From Hyphomicrobiales bacterium (GTDB taxonomy: Bacteria > Pseudomonadota > Alphaproteobacteria > Rhizobiales > Kaistiaceae), in contig JAAEOR010000060.1 of assembly GCA_024222895.1 (NCBI GenBank), forward strand, positions 1-64,000: 64,000 nucleotides of DNA. The letters are read 5' to 3'. Below, in pieces: positions 39,942 through 50,028 of this stretch (positions are counted from its first letter, which is position 1; the number at the start of each line of letters is the position of its first letter). The notes beneath the pieces were generated by a model, which was given only the letters and a program-made list of their open reading frames with translations, ran no database searches and was not told the origin of the DNA. The position numbers were made by a program, and so were the translations under genes.

Positions 39942-40541
39942 ATGATTGACGATCTCCTTCGCCAACGTTTCAAGGCACCGGTAGACCGAACTGGTGCGTG
40001 GCTCGCCGGGCAGGGGGTAAGCGCCCTCGGAATGACGGTGGCCGGTTTCACGGTGGGCGTAGCCGGATGCGTTGCCATGGCGTTCGAAGCCTATTGGTTG
40101 GCGCTCATCCTGCTGGTCATGAATCGGCTCGCCGATCTGTTCGATGGCGCCGTCGCACGTGCAACTTCCGTGACCGACTTTGGCGGTTTTGTCGATATCG
40201 TCGCCGACTTCCTGATCTATTCCGGGTTCGTTCTGGGTTTTGCGATCGGCCGGCCGGAGGAGGCTCTTCCCGCCGCGGTGCTGATTTATACGTTCCTGGG
40301 AACCGGTGGTTCGTTCCTCGCCTCGGCCATCATTGCCGCCAAGCGCGATATCAGGCGGGAGCCGCCAAGCCGCAAGAGCTTCTTTTACAAGGCGGCGCTG
40401 GCCGAGGGTGTCGAGACGACAATCTACCTGGCGTTGATCTGTCTGCTGCCCGACTATTTCGCGATCCTGTCCTACGGCTTCGCGGCGATCAGCTGGGTAT
40501 CGGTTCTCGGCCACGTTCTTTGGGCCCGTCAGTTTCGCTGA
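39942..40541 (+). CDS. CDP-alcohol phosphatidyltransferase family membrane protein (YnjF-like)
   Basis: NRLADLFDGAVARATSVTDFGGFVDIVADF (DGxxARxxxxxxxxGxxxDxxxD variant); ORF open from 39807, start uncertain. Confidence 0.82.
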   Translation: MIDDLLRQRFKAPVDRTGAWLAGQGVSALGMTVAGFTVGVAGCVAMAFEAYWLALILLVMNRLADLFDGAVARATSVTDFGGFVDIVADFLIYSGFVLGFAIGRPEEALPAAVLIYTFLGTGGSFLASAIIAAKRDIRREPPSRKSFFYKAALAEGVETTIYLALICLLPDYFAILSYGFAAISWVSVLGHVLWARQFR

Positions 40542-41187
40542 CCACCGCCTGACCCGACTGTCGGATTTCGAGGATTCGGCCGCCGGCAGCGGCAGCGTCG
40601 GAACGGTCGTGGGTAACCAGCAGAACGGGGAGCGCCCGCGCCTCGGCCCGACTGAACACGAACCGGCGAAACCCCTCCCGAAGCGTCGTGTCGAGTTTGC
40701 CGAATGGTTCATCGAGAAGCAGTGCTTCGGGCTCGGACAGCAGGGTGCGAAGCAGGGCAACACGCGCGCGTTGTCCACCTGAGAGACCGGCCGGATCGCG
40801 ATCGGCAAAGCCTGCAAGGCCGGAATCCACCAGAGCTTCATCGATCCGCTCCCGGCGCTGCCCGCCATGGATGGATGATGGGAGTCCAAAAGCGATATTG
40901 CCGCCGACCGACAGGTGAGGGAAGAGGAGGTCGTCCTGAAACAGCATGCCAATCCGCCGGCGTTCCGGGGGTAATGCTGTGATGTCGCGGTCGCCGCAGA
41001 ACACCCGGCCAGCCGCCTCGAAAGGCGGGCCGAGAGTTCCGCCGATATAGGCGAGTAGGGTCGACTTGCCCGAACCACTTGGTCCCATGATGGTGACAAT
41101 CTCGCCTGGGCTCACTGTCAGATCGAGCGCCGGGACAAGCACCTGCTCGCCGATCCGAATACTCACCTTGCTCAATTGCAACGCCAT
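40489..41187 (-). CDS. ABC transporter ATP-binding protein (YnjD-like)
   Basis: Walker A GPSGSGKSTLL, LSGGQRARVALLRTLLSEPEALLLDEPFGKLD. Confidence 0.9.
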   Translation of the reverse strand: MALQLSKVSIRIGEQVLVPALDLTVSPGEIVTIMGPSGSGKSTLLAYIGGTLGPPFEAAGRVFCGDRDITALPPERRRIGMLFQDDLLFPHLSVGGNIAFGLPSSIHGGQRRERIDEALVDSGLAGFADRDPAGLSGGQRARVALLRTLLSEPEALLLDEPFGKLDTTLREGFRRFVFSRAEARALPVLLVTHDRSDAAAAGGRILEIRQSGQAVVSETDGPKERGREPIPS

Positions 41188-42942
41188 CTAGTGCTCCGGG
41201 CTCAGGAGTCCCCGCCGCCGGCGGTAGAGGGCCGCCGGCACGGCGAAGGCAAGGCCATAGACCATCAGAGGTAACAAAGATTGCACGAATGTATAAACGC
41301 CGACGATCCGTCGATCGGCGCCTGACGATAGCGTCACCGCTTCGGTGGTCAGTGTGGCGATGCGGCCGGCACCGGCGAACAGCGTTGGCAGATACTGTGC
41401 AACGCTCACGCTGAAGCCGATGGCGGATGCGACAAGAATCGGTCGCAGCAGCATGGGCAGCTTCACCGCGAAAAGAGCCCGGTTGGGTGATGCGCCAAGC
41501 GCCATGGCCGAGCGTGCATAGCGGGGATCCAGCGCGTGCCACGGGTCGGTGAGTGACAGGAACATGTACGGCAGAACGAAGAGCAGATGAGCCCAAACAA
41601 CGGCGAACATGGTGCCGTCCGCGCCCAGGCGCACGAGCAAGACCTGGCCGCCAAAAAGAAAGGAGATCTGGGGGATCAGCAACGGGATGTAGAGGAGCCA
41701 CATGGCGCGCTTGGGCAGCCGGGCTCCGGTGCGATCTTCACTTTCCAGCCAGGCAATTACCAGTACGAGACCGACCACCGTCGCGACAATACCGATGGAG
41801 AGCGTGGTCGTCGCCGGCCACTGAAGTCCGTGCATCTGGTTCGACCAGGTCGAGAGGGTCCATGCGTCGGGAAACGCGTTCGGATACCGCCATGTGAAGG
41901 CAAACGACCAGATCGCCATCGCCAGGAGAGCAAGACCACCCAGAGCGAATAGCACCACAACTGAAATTGTTGCGATGACGAAGCCGGGCTCACCGCGAAC
42001 GCCACGGCCGCCGCGCGCAATCCATAAGCGCCCGACCCGGGCGACGACAACTTCCGCGAATCGCCAGATGACGATCACCACGGCGACAGCGATGAACTGG
42101 GTCAGAGCGGCGGCCGCAGCCGGCATGGTCATCATGACATCGGGTGCATTGAACCATCGAAGCGCCAATACGCTCAGTGGTGGCGGACTGCTGGGTCCAA
42201 GGATCAGTGCCATGTCGACCACCGACATGGAAAACGCCAGGATCGCGTAGATGGGCAGCCGAATCTGGGTGTAGACCTGCGGCATGATGATCTTCATCCA
42301 GGCAACGGCTCGCGTGTAGCCCAGCGCGCGAGCGGCCTTCAGATGATCGTCGACCGGCACTTGATACAGAGCGGCAAGGATCATGAGCAGGAGATAGGGG
42401 ATCTCCTTGACCAACAGCGCAACGATCAATGCGAAGCCCCATGGGTCGCCAACGGTGGCGACGTCGGGCGGCAGGTCCCAGCCGGTGAGCCACGGTGAGA
42501 CCAGGCGGGCGATCCATCCGCTTGGGGCAAGAACGAAAGCAAGGCCGATCGCCATCGCGGCGTGTGGAGACGCCAGCAACGGCGCCAGCATAGCCTCCGC
42601 TCGCCGATAACCGATCCGTCCGTGGGCGGTCGCGCAGTAACCGGCGGCCAAGGCCAGAGCGACTACGGTTGCGCCGACACCTGTAAAGACAGAGAGCCCG
42701 AGTGACGACCAGAACCCCGGATAGGCGGCGAGCGTCTTCCACGGCCCGAGTCCGACCATTTCGCCACCGGCAGCGGGCAGATAGCCAAAACCGGGAAGAA
42801 GCGTTCCGAACAAGCCTGCTGCGATCGGGACCAGAAAAAGCGCGAGGATCAGGACCGGGATCCAACGGGCACGGCTTCGCAGCCGTCGCTCGCCACCAAC
42901 GGAACGCTTTTCGACCGTCAGTTCGTGTACCGGCGAATCCAT
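41188..42942 (-). CDS. ABC transporter permease, fused two-domain (YnjC-like)
   Basis: 584 aa with two permease halves, many TM segments; directly abuts ATPase gene. Confidence 0.87.
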   Translation of the reverse strand: MDSPVHELTVEKRSVGGERRLRSRARWIPVLILALFLVPIAAGLFGTLLPGFGYLPAAGGEMVGLGPWKTLAAYPGFWSSLGLSVFTGVGATVVALALAAGYCATAHGRIGYRRAEAMLAPLLASPHAAMAIGLAFVLAPSGWIARLVSPWLTGWDLPPDVATVGDPWGFALIVALLVKEIPYLLLMILAALYQVPVDDHLKAARALGYTRAVAWMKIIMPQVYTQIRLPIYAILAFSMSVVDMALILGPSSPPPLSVLALRWFNAPDVMMTMPAAAAALTQFIAVAVVIVIWRFAEVVVARVGRLWIARGGRGVRGEPGFVIATISVVVLFALGGLALLAMAIWSFAFTWRYPNAFPDAWTLSTWSNQMHGLQWPATTTLSIGIVATVVGLVLVIAWLESEDRTGARLPKRAMWLLYIPLLIPQISFLFGGQVLLVRLGADGTMFAVVWAHLLFVLPYMFLSLTDPWHALDPRYARSAMALGASPNRALFAVKLPMLLRPILVASAIGFSVSVAQYLPTLFAGAGRIATLTTEAVTLSSGADRRIVGVYTFVQSLLPLMVYGLAFAVPAALYRRRRGLLSPEH

Positions 42943-44123
42943 TCGTCGGTTATCCGGGTCATCCAGGAGGGGTGCGGTTCAAGTAAGACCTTTTCAAGGT
43001 CCTTGTTGCTCGGCAGGGCTGGGCTGGCGGGCAGGTCCTCGAACCGCTGGCGTTGGTCATCGCTCAGCCTGTCCAGATCGAGAACCGTGAAGCTCCCTAA
43101 ATGGTTGATGTTCTGTGCTCGCGCCTGGGTTTCCGGTGCAAGGAGGAAGTCGGCAACCACCATGGCCGCGGCGGGGTTCCCGGAATTATAGGGAATCGCC
43201 ACGAAGCTGGTATTGCCGATCGTTCCATTTTCGAGGGTGAACGTACGAACGCTTTCGGGGAGCAGTCCCGACTGGACTGCGGCAGCCGCTTCGGCCGGGT
43301 CAAAAGACAGTGTCATGTCGATCTCACTGTCGTTGAGCAGTTGGCGCGCGGCGGGACCGCTGGCCGGAAACTGCTCTCCGCTTCGCCAAAGCAACGGCCG
43401 CAAGAGGTCGTACCAGCCCCACAAGGGAGCTGTGACAGTCGCGAAGTTCTCATCCGTCGCCGGGTCCTGAAGCGCTTCAGGATCGGGCGCCAATTCATAG
43501 AGCGCCTGCTTGAGGAATGTCGCGCCGAGAAAGTCCCGTACATCCGGATGCGCAAACCTGCCCGGATTCGCCGTGGCCCATTCGAGAAAGTCGGGGATTG
43601 TTCGAGGCAGATCCGATGTACGGGCAGCGTCATGCATGAAGACGATCTGGGCGAGCCGCCACGGCGACTCCATCCCGTCGACCGGAACGGTGAAGTCGAC
43701 AACGTTGGATGGTTTGTCCTCGGTGTCGACGAAACGGTAATTGGGCAGGTCTTCCGAGAAGGGGCCGTACAGCAGATCTTGCTCCTTCATCGACAGAAAG
43801 TTGGGACCATTGATCCAGATCAGATCCACCGACCCTCCCGTATCCTTCCCGGCAGTCTTCTCGGCAAGAACTCGCGCGACCGCCTCGCCGGTGTCGGACA
43901 GCTTCACGTGCCGTAGCTTGATCCCATAGCGCTCCTCGACCTCCGATCCAACCCAATCGATGAAGTTGTTGGTTCGCTCGTCACCGCCCCATGCGTTCCA
44001 AAAGACGGTACCGTCACGCGCTTGCTCCAGAGTATCGTTCCAGTCAGCCGCAGCTGATACGGGGAAGGCAAGGCTGACGGCCATGCAGGCAATGATGTTT
44101 CGGAACAGTCGTCCAGATGTCAT
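42918..44123 (-). CDS. ABC transporter substrate-binding protein (YnjB-like)
   Basis: Signal peptide IIACMAVSLAFPVSAAADW; FWNAWGGDERTNNFIDWV, IWINGPNFLSMKEQDLLYGPF. Confidence 0.87.
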   Translation of the reverse strand: MTSGRLFRNIIACMAVSLAFPVSAAADWNDTLEQARDGTVFWNAWGGDERTNNFIDWVGSEVEERYGIKLRHVKLSDTGEAVARVLAEKTAGKDTGGSVDLIWINGPNFLSMKEQDLLYGPFSEDLPNYRFVDTEDKPSNVVDFTVPVDGMESPWRLAQIVFMHDAARTSDLPRTIPDFLEWATANPGRFAHPDVRDFLGATFLKQALYELAPDPEALQDPATDENFATVTAPLWGWYDLLRPLLWRSGEQFPASGPAARQLLNDSEIDMTLSFDPAEAAAAVQSGLLPESVRTFTLENGTIGNTSFVAIPYNSGNPAAAMVVADFLLAPETQARAQNINHLGSFTVLDLDRLSDDQRQRFEDLPASPALPSNKDLEKVLLEPHPSWMTRITDEWIRRYTN

Positions 44124-44141
44124 TTTGCTTACTCCAACGAG

Positions 44142-45566
44142 TTAACCAAACCGGCCGAGGAATTTGACGATACGGCGCGGCCACGGGCTGAAGAGCTTCT
44201 CAGCATAGAAAGACATGGCTGCCCGCTTGCTGATCTCCCCCATTGTCGGGTAGGGCGCGATCATTGAGGCGATCGCTTTCAGACTGAGCCTCTGGCTCAT
44301 CGCCAGGGTCCACAAGTGAATATGTTCGCCCGCATGATCGCCGAGGATCGTGGCCCCGAGGATTTGGCCGCGCTTGTCGGCGACCACTTTGATCAACCCG
44401 TCGGTCTTGCCGTCGGTGCGGGCTCGATCCACATCGGCGAACGGGACTTCGAGTGTGCGGACGCTGTCACCGTGCTCCTCCCGCGCCTCCGCTTCCGTCA
44501 GTCCGACCCGGGCCAGCTCGGGATCCGTGAATGTCACCCACGGTAGCGCCCGGTAGTCGACTTTGGCCGGCATCCAGAACAACGCGTTGCGAATGACGAT
44601 GCCGGCGTGATATCCGGCAGCGTGAGTGAACTGGGGCCCTCCGGCGACGTCGCCAATCGCATAGACGCGCTTGTTGCTGGTTCGCAAACGACCATCAACG
44701 GTGACTCCCTGCCGGGTCGAGGCAATGCCCGCCTTGTCGAGGTCGAGCTTGTCGACCTGTGGTGTTCGGCCGGCGGCAACCAGGAGATGCGAGGCGGTGA
44801 TGGTCCTCGGATCGTCGCCGGAAACAGTGGCCTCAATGCCGTCGCCGGCCGCGACCACTCGTTCAACCCGGGCACCCTCGATCAAATCGATGCCCTCGGC
44901 AACCAGCAGACCCCGCAACGGACTGACCAGATCAGGATCCTCCCGCGGCAGGATGCTGGCCATCTCGACGACCGTGACGTTTGAGCCGAGGCGACGATGC
45001 GCCTGTGCCATCTCGATGCCGATGGGGCCACCGCCCAGAACCAGCAGATGCTGAGGCAATGTCCGGTTGGAGAACAGGTTCTCGTTGGTGAAATAGGGGA
45101 CCGTGTCGAGGCCGGTTATCGGTGGTGCGGATGGCTTCGAGCCGGTTGCGATGACAAATGCACGTGCGGTCACAACCACATTGTCGCCGGTCACTTCCGC
45201 TGGTCCGGTGAAGCGGGCCTCGCTGCGCAGGACTTCGACATCGAGCTCCTCGAACCGCGCCTGTGAGTCATGCGGGGCAATTGACTCGATCACCTTGGCA
45301 ACCCGGGTCATCGCGTCGCAATAGTCTATCTTAGGCAGGTCGGACTCAATGCCAAACGCGTCTGCCGCTCGGATTCCATAAGCGGTCCGGGCAGAGGCTA
45401 TCAGTGACTTCGACGGTACGCATCCGACATTGAGGCAGTCACCCCCCATCTCCGCGCCTTCGAATAATACGGTCTTTGCCCCGAGCAGGGCGGCGCCGGA
45501 GGCGACGGACAGTCCACCAGAACCGGCGCCGATGACGCAGATGTCAGCCTGAATGGTCCGGGTCAT
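44142..45566 (-). CDS. Pyridine nucleotide-disulfide oxidoreductase, mercuric reductase/dihydrolipoamide dehydrogenase-like
   Basis: MTRTIQADICVIGAGSGGLSVASGAALLGAKTVLFE, GGDCLNVGCVPSK redox CxxxxC, LLVAAGRTPQ. Confidence 0.93.
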   Translation of the reverse strand: MTRTIQADICVIGAGSGGLSVASGAALLGAKTVLFEGAEMGGDCLNVGCVPSKSLIASARTAYGIRAADAFGIESDLPKIDYCDAMTRVAKVIESIAPHDSQARFEELDVEVLRSEARFTGPAEVTGDNVVVTARAFVIATGSKPSAPPITGLDTVPYFTNENLFSNRTLPQHLLVLGGGPIGIEMAQAHRRLGSNVTVVEMASILPREDPDLVSPLRGLLVAEGIDLIEGARVERVVAAGDGIEATVSGDDPRTITASHLLVAAGRTPQVDKLDLDKAGIASTRQGVTVDGRLRTSNKRVYAIGDVAGGPQFTHAAGYHAGIVIRNALFWMPAKVDYRALPWVTFTDPELARVGLTEAEAREEHGDSVRTLEVPFADVDRARTDGKTDGLIKVVADKRGQILGATILGDHAGEHIHLWTLAMSQRLSLKAIASMIAPYPTMGEISKRAAMSFYAEKLFSPWPRRIVKFLGRFG

Positions 45567-46336
45567 AACGCACCTTTGGCGCGGGCGCCACGGACCTTCT
45601 TGTAGACGATCGGCGCCAGTGCAAGAGCGGCGAGTCCGACCAGCGGCAGGACGATTTCTGGGGTCAGAATCGAGCCGGGATTGACCTCCTCGCCGGCTTC
45701 GATCAGCGCGCCGATGCCATTGCCGAAGCTGGAGTAAACGAGACTGCCTGGAATAATGCCAACAGCGGTTGCCAGAGCGAAAATTCGCAGAGGCACCCGG
45801 AGCAGCGCCGCTGCAATATTGACCAGCCAGAATGGCGCGACTGGAAGAAGGCGGAGAAACAGCAGATAGCCGAGCGCATTCTCCTGGAACCCCCGGCGCA
45901 ACTTTTCGACGCTTGAGCCTGCCCGAGCCGTCAACGAGTCGCCGAGGCCGATGCGGACGAAGAGGAACAAGCCCAGAGCGCCGAGTGTCGCCCCGGTAAC
46001 CGCAAGAATCGATCCTTGAACCACGCCAAACAAGAAGCCGCCGGCGATCGTCAGGATCGCCGCACCGGGTACCGATACGGCGACCGCGGCTGCGTACACG
46101 GCGACAAAGATCAAGGCGACGAGCCAGCGTTGGTCGGCGACCTGCTGCAGCAACCAAGTGCGGTTGTCGGAGAGCGCGTCGATGGTGAGATAGTCATTCA
46201 GGCCGAGCCCGAAGAACGCCAACAATGCTGCAGCGAGAATGCCGATGACCGCGAAAATGCGGATCAGTCGGTTCGCGCCGCTCGCCGGTTGGGATGAATC
46301 GCCATCGGAGCGATCCGCTGCCTGCTGCTGCATCAC
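45563..46336 (-). CDS. TVP38/TMEM64 (VTT domain) membrane protein
   Basis: ILTIAGGFLFGVVQGSILAVTGATLGALGLFLFVR, FLRLLPVAPFWLVNIAAALLRVPLRIFALAT; 4-bp overlap with flavoprotein gene. Confidence 0.88.
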   Translation of the reverse strand: MMQQQAADRSDGDSSQPASGANRLIRIFAVIGILAAALLAFFGLGLNDYLTIDALSDNRTWLLQQVADQRWLVALIFVAVYAAAVAVSVPGAAILTIAGGFLFGVVQGSILAVTGATLGALGLFLFVRIGLGDSLTARAGSSVEKLRRGFQENALGYLLFLRLLPVAPFWLVNIAAALLRVPLRIFALATAVGIIPGSLVYSSFGNGIGALIEAGEEVNPGSILTPEIVLPLVGLAALALAPIVYKKVRGARAKGAL

Positions 46337-46735
46337 TGACCTCCGCCAAGCAAGATGCTCAGCGTCACGACGCGACCTGCCGCTGTCATCTCGGACGAAG
46401 CACCGACCGCTGCACCAGTTTTCAGGCGAAAAACATTGGTCACTTCTCGGATCCCCCGGGTTGCAGTCAATTCCGACGGGTTGTCGGCCTCAATAACCCA
46501 CAGTGTCGATCTGGCCTTCGGCCGCATGTCATGCAACGCAAACGTTTGTGCACCCCGTCGCACACCATCTCACGGTGACGTGAGAGGTTTGCGAGATCAC
46601 AAGCCGCCATGAGTAAAACACGTTTGCAAGTGACGGTCCGGTCGACCCGAGTTCGGATTGTGATCAGTACCGCAACAGTAGTTCAGGAAAGCCCCGTCAC
46701 ACAGGGGTGGAGGCCGCTAATGGAGGGGGCTCGTC

Positions 46736-47596
46736 GTGGTCAAGGTCGTCGCCAAGCAACCCATCGATCCGGTATTTCTCGAGAACCTGGGAAGCGCGGT
46801 CGACGGCGGACCGGCCAAGATTCACGACCGATCGTCCAAGGGATTCACCGTGACTCAGGGCGAAAAAACGGTTGTCGACTTCTTCTTCTCCGGAAACGGG
46901 ATCAAATGTTTCCAGGGGTTTCCCTACACCGGCAAGATCACCAAGGTGTCGATCGATCTCGACGGCAAGACCGCCTACACCTTTACCAAAGAGAAGCTGT
47001 CGGTCGCCAAGGCCCTCGATCTCTATCTCGACAATGATCCAGTAAAGGCCATAAAGGCTCTGACCCGTGGAGACGATGTGGTCATCCTTTCCAGATTTGA
47101 CGACGACGTTGATGTCGGCAGGGGCGACGACAAGGTCGTCGGCAACGGTGGTGCCGACAAGATCGTGGGCGGGCGAGGCGCCGACGACCTGCGCGGCAAC
47201 GGCGGCGCTGACATCCTGAAGGGATCCAAGGGCGCCGATACGCTGAATGGTGGGCGTGGCAAGAACAGACTCGACGGCAGTGACGGCAAGGACACCTATG
47301 TCTTCGACCAGGCGCCGACTGGCACCGTCGCGAAAATCACCAAATTTCAGACCGGCGAAACGATCAAGCTCGACAACGCCGACTTTTCCGGCATTGGCAG
47401 CAAGGGTGGACTAAAAAGCAAACACTTGGTGCTGGGGACCGAAGCCGGCGATGGCAACGACCGCATCATCTACGACCCCGATGCCGGTGCTCTCTACTTC
47501 GACGGTGATGGGAGCGGCAGCGGCATGTCGGCCGTACGGTTCGCCCGTCTCGGGAACAGCCCGGCATTGTCAAACGACGATTTCGTGGTGATCTAG
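46736..47596 (+). CDS. RTX calcium-binding repeat protein
   Basis: GRGDDKVVGNGGADKIVGGRGADDLRGNGGADILKGSKG repeats; C-term YFDGDGSGSGMSAVRFARLGNSPALSNDDFVVI; GTG start. Confidence 0.85.
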   Translation: MVKVVAKQPIDPVFLENLGSAVDGGPAKIHDRSSKGFTVTQGEKTVVDFFFSGNGIKCFQGFPYTGKITKVSIDLDGKTAYTFTKEKLSVAKALDLYLDNDPVKAIKALTRGDDVVILSRFDDDVDVGRGDDKVVGNGGADKIVGGRGADDLRGNGGADILKGSKGADTLNGGRGKNRLDGSDGKDTYVFDQAPTGTVAKITKFQTGETIKLDNADFSGIGSKGGLKSKHLVLGTEAGDGNDRIIYDPDAGALYFDGDGSGSGMSAVRFARLGNSPALSNDDFVVI

Positions 47597-47909
47597 GATT
47601 GTTGGGCCCGCCACTGCAACAACCACACTCACGCGAAGCCGGAAATATGCGAGGCGGCCGAGTTCCTCCGAGCCCGACTTGACGCCATACTCGTGCCGAA
47701 AGGCGGTAGTCTCTTTCATTCAAAACAGGTCGATGAACCAGGCGATCCGGTCGACCCGAGCCCACGCGCCCCGGGCGCACGGATTCCAGGCCATCGCGAT
47801 GCCCCCCTTTCGATCCGGGGAGCGATGCCATATCTATTCCGTTGACGTGAGATTCGCCGACGCGAATCCGCACCGACGTCCCCTCTAAAAGCCAGCCTGG
47901 ACGGATGCG

Positions 47910-48551
47910 ATGCAAGACCCCATCGATACCTACATGAACCTCGTGCCCATGGTCGTCGAACAGACCAACCGGGGCGAACGCGCCTATGACATCTTTTCGC
48001 GACTGCTGAAGGAGCGAGTGATCTTCGTGACCGGGCCGATCGAGGACCACATGGCGACCCTGATTACGGCTCAGCTTTTGTACATGGAGGCGGACAATCC
48101 GAAGAAAGAGATTGCCATGTACATCAATTCGCCGGGCGGAGTGGTCACTTCGGGCCTCGCGATTTACGACACGATGCAGTTTATCAAGCCGTCGGTGTCA
48201 ACATTCTGTGTCGGCCTCGCGGCATCGATGGGCTCACTCCTTCTGACCGCCGGCCAAGCCGAAATGCGATTCGTTCTGCCAAATGCACGCATTTTGTTGC
48301 ACCAGCCCTCCGGCGGATTCCAAGGACAGGCGTCAGATATCGAGCGCCATGCGGAAGACATCATCAAGATGAAGCGCCGACTCAACGAAATCTATGTCAA
48401 ACACACTGGTCAGGACTACGAAACAATAGAACAGACACTAGATCGCGACTACTTTCTGACCGCGGATGAGGCCCAGAAATTCGGTCTCGTCGATCAGGTT
48501 CTGACCACTCGCGACGCCTTGGACGGCGGCGATTCTACTGGCGACGGCTGA
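47910..48551 (+). CDS. clpP: ATP-dependent Clp protease proteolytic subunit
   Basis: [35 protein letters not shown] (Ser), [18 protein letters not shown]. Confidence 0.97.
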   Translation: MQDPIDTYMNLVPMVVEQTNRGERAYDIFSRLLKERVIFVTGPIEDHMATLITAQLLYMEADNPKKEIAMYINSPGGVVTSGLAIYDTMQFIKPSVSTFCVGLAASMGSLLLTAGQAEMRFVLPNARILLHQPSGGFQGQASDIERHAEDIIKMKRRLNEIYVKHTGQDYETIEQTLDRDYFLTADEAQKFGLVDQVLTTRDALDGGDSTGDG

Positions 48552-48762
48552 TCTGCCTTGCGTTTCCTGTTGGATGACAGGTTGCCGTGGCTGGAGGTGG
48601 TGTTAAGTGTCTCTTGAACAAATCCCACCTAGCATGATTGGATTGTAGGTGTCTGTGTTGCTCGGTCAGATCTGTCCTCTAAAGTGCAGAGGGTGAATGG
48701 AGCGCCTGGGCGAATCGTAGAGCATTGAAAGTGGCCGGCCAGGCGGGCCACGGAGAAGACGG

Positions 48763-50028
48763 ATGACAAAAGTCAACGGCGGCGAAAGCAAGAACACCCT
48801 GTACTGCTCCTTTTGCGGCAAGAGCCAGCACGAAGTGCGCAAACTCATCGCAGGGCCGACTGTCTTCATTTGCGACGAATGCGTCGAACTGTGCATGGAC
48901 ATCATCCGTGAGGAGAACAAATCCTCGCTGGTGAAGTCACGCGATGGCGTGCCGACGCCTGCCGAGATCTGCTCAGTTCTGGACGACTATGTGATAGGCC
49001 AGAGCCACGCAAAGCGCGTTCTGTCGGTCGCGGTTCACAACCATTATAAGCGATTGAATCACGCTTCGAAGAGCAACGATGTCGAACTCGCAAAGTCCAA
49101 CATCCTGCTCATCGGTCCGACCGGGTGTGGCAAGACGCTGCTTGCGCAGACGCTGGCCCGCATTCTCGATGTTCCCTTCACAATGGCCGATGCGACGACA
49201 TTGACCGAAGCCGGCTATGTCGGCGAGGACGTCGAGAACATTATCCTGAAGCTGCTTCAGTCTGCCGACTACAATGTCGAGCGGGCGCAGCGCGGTATCG
49301 TCTACATCGACGAAGTCGACAAGATCAGCCGCAAGTCCGACAACCCGTCGATCACCCGCGACGTGTCGGGTGAGGGCGTCCAGCAGGCGCTGCTCAAAAT
49401 CATGGAAGGGACTGTTGCCAGCGTGCCGCCGCAGGGGGGACGAAAGCACCCGCAGCAGGAGTTCCTGCAGGTCGACACAACCAATATTCTCTTCGTCTGC
49501 GGTGGTGCCTTTGCCGGACTTGAGCGGATCATCTCAGATCGCGGCCGCAAGACGTCTATCGGTTTCTCCGCCAATGTCGAAGCACCGGAGGACCGCAAGA
49601 CGGGCGAGTTGTTCCGTGGTGTAGAGCCGGAGGACCTGCTCAAGTTTGGCCTGATACCTGAGTTTGTCGGCCGACTCCCGGTCCTGGCGACGCTGGAGGA
49701 TCTCGACAACGAGGCACTGGTCAAGATCCTCAATGAACCGAAGAATGCATTGGTGAAGCAGTATCAGCGGCTGTTCGACATGGAAAACGTCGAGCTTTCC
49801 ATCCATCCGGATGCGCTGAGCGCAATTGCCAACAAGGCGATCGAACGCAAGACGGGCGCTCGCGGTCTGCGCTCGATCATGGAAGCGATCCTGCTCGAAA
49901 CCATGTACGATCTGCCGGGGCTTGCCGATGTCCAGGAGGTTGTCATCTCGGCCGACGTCGTGGACGGAAAATCACGACCTCTCTACATTTACGCCGATCG
50001 TCAGGACGAAGTGGGAACGTCGGCCTGA
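48763..50028 (+). CDS. clpX: ATP-dependent Clp protease ATP-binding subunit
   Basis: Zinc finger [13 protein letters not shown]...CDECVELC, Walker [23 protein letters not shown]. Confidence 0.98.
   Translation: MTKVNGGESKNTLYCSFCGKSQHEVRKLIAGPTVFICDECVELCMDIIREENKSSLVKSRDGVPTPAEICSVLDDYVIGQSHAKRVLSVAVHNHYKRLNHASKSNDVELAKSNILLIGPTGCGKTLLAQTLARILDVPFTMADATTLTEAGYVGEDVENIILKLLQSADYNVERAQRGIVYIDEVDKISRKSDNPSITRDVSGEGVQQALLKIMEGTVASVPPQGGRKHPQQEFLQVDTTNILFVCGGAFAGLERIISDRGRKTSIGFSANVEAPEDRKTGELFRGVEPEDLLKFGLIPEFVGRLPVLATLEDLDNEALVKILNEPKNALVKQYQRLFDMENVELSIHPDALSAIANKAIERKTGARGLRSIMEAILLETMYDLPGLADVQEVVISADVVDGKSRPLYIYADRQDEVGTSA

Noticed and set aside
39327-41099. 590-aa minus-strand ORF
   Set aside because: Runs antisense through the serralysin RTX region and CDP-alcohol phosphatidyltransferase and overlaps the ABC ATPase in another frame; no recognisable domains.
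46333-46563. 76-aa minus-strand ORF abutting the VTT-domain gene
   Set aside because: Plausible position but no recognisable motif or clear SD; evidence insufficient to call.
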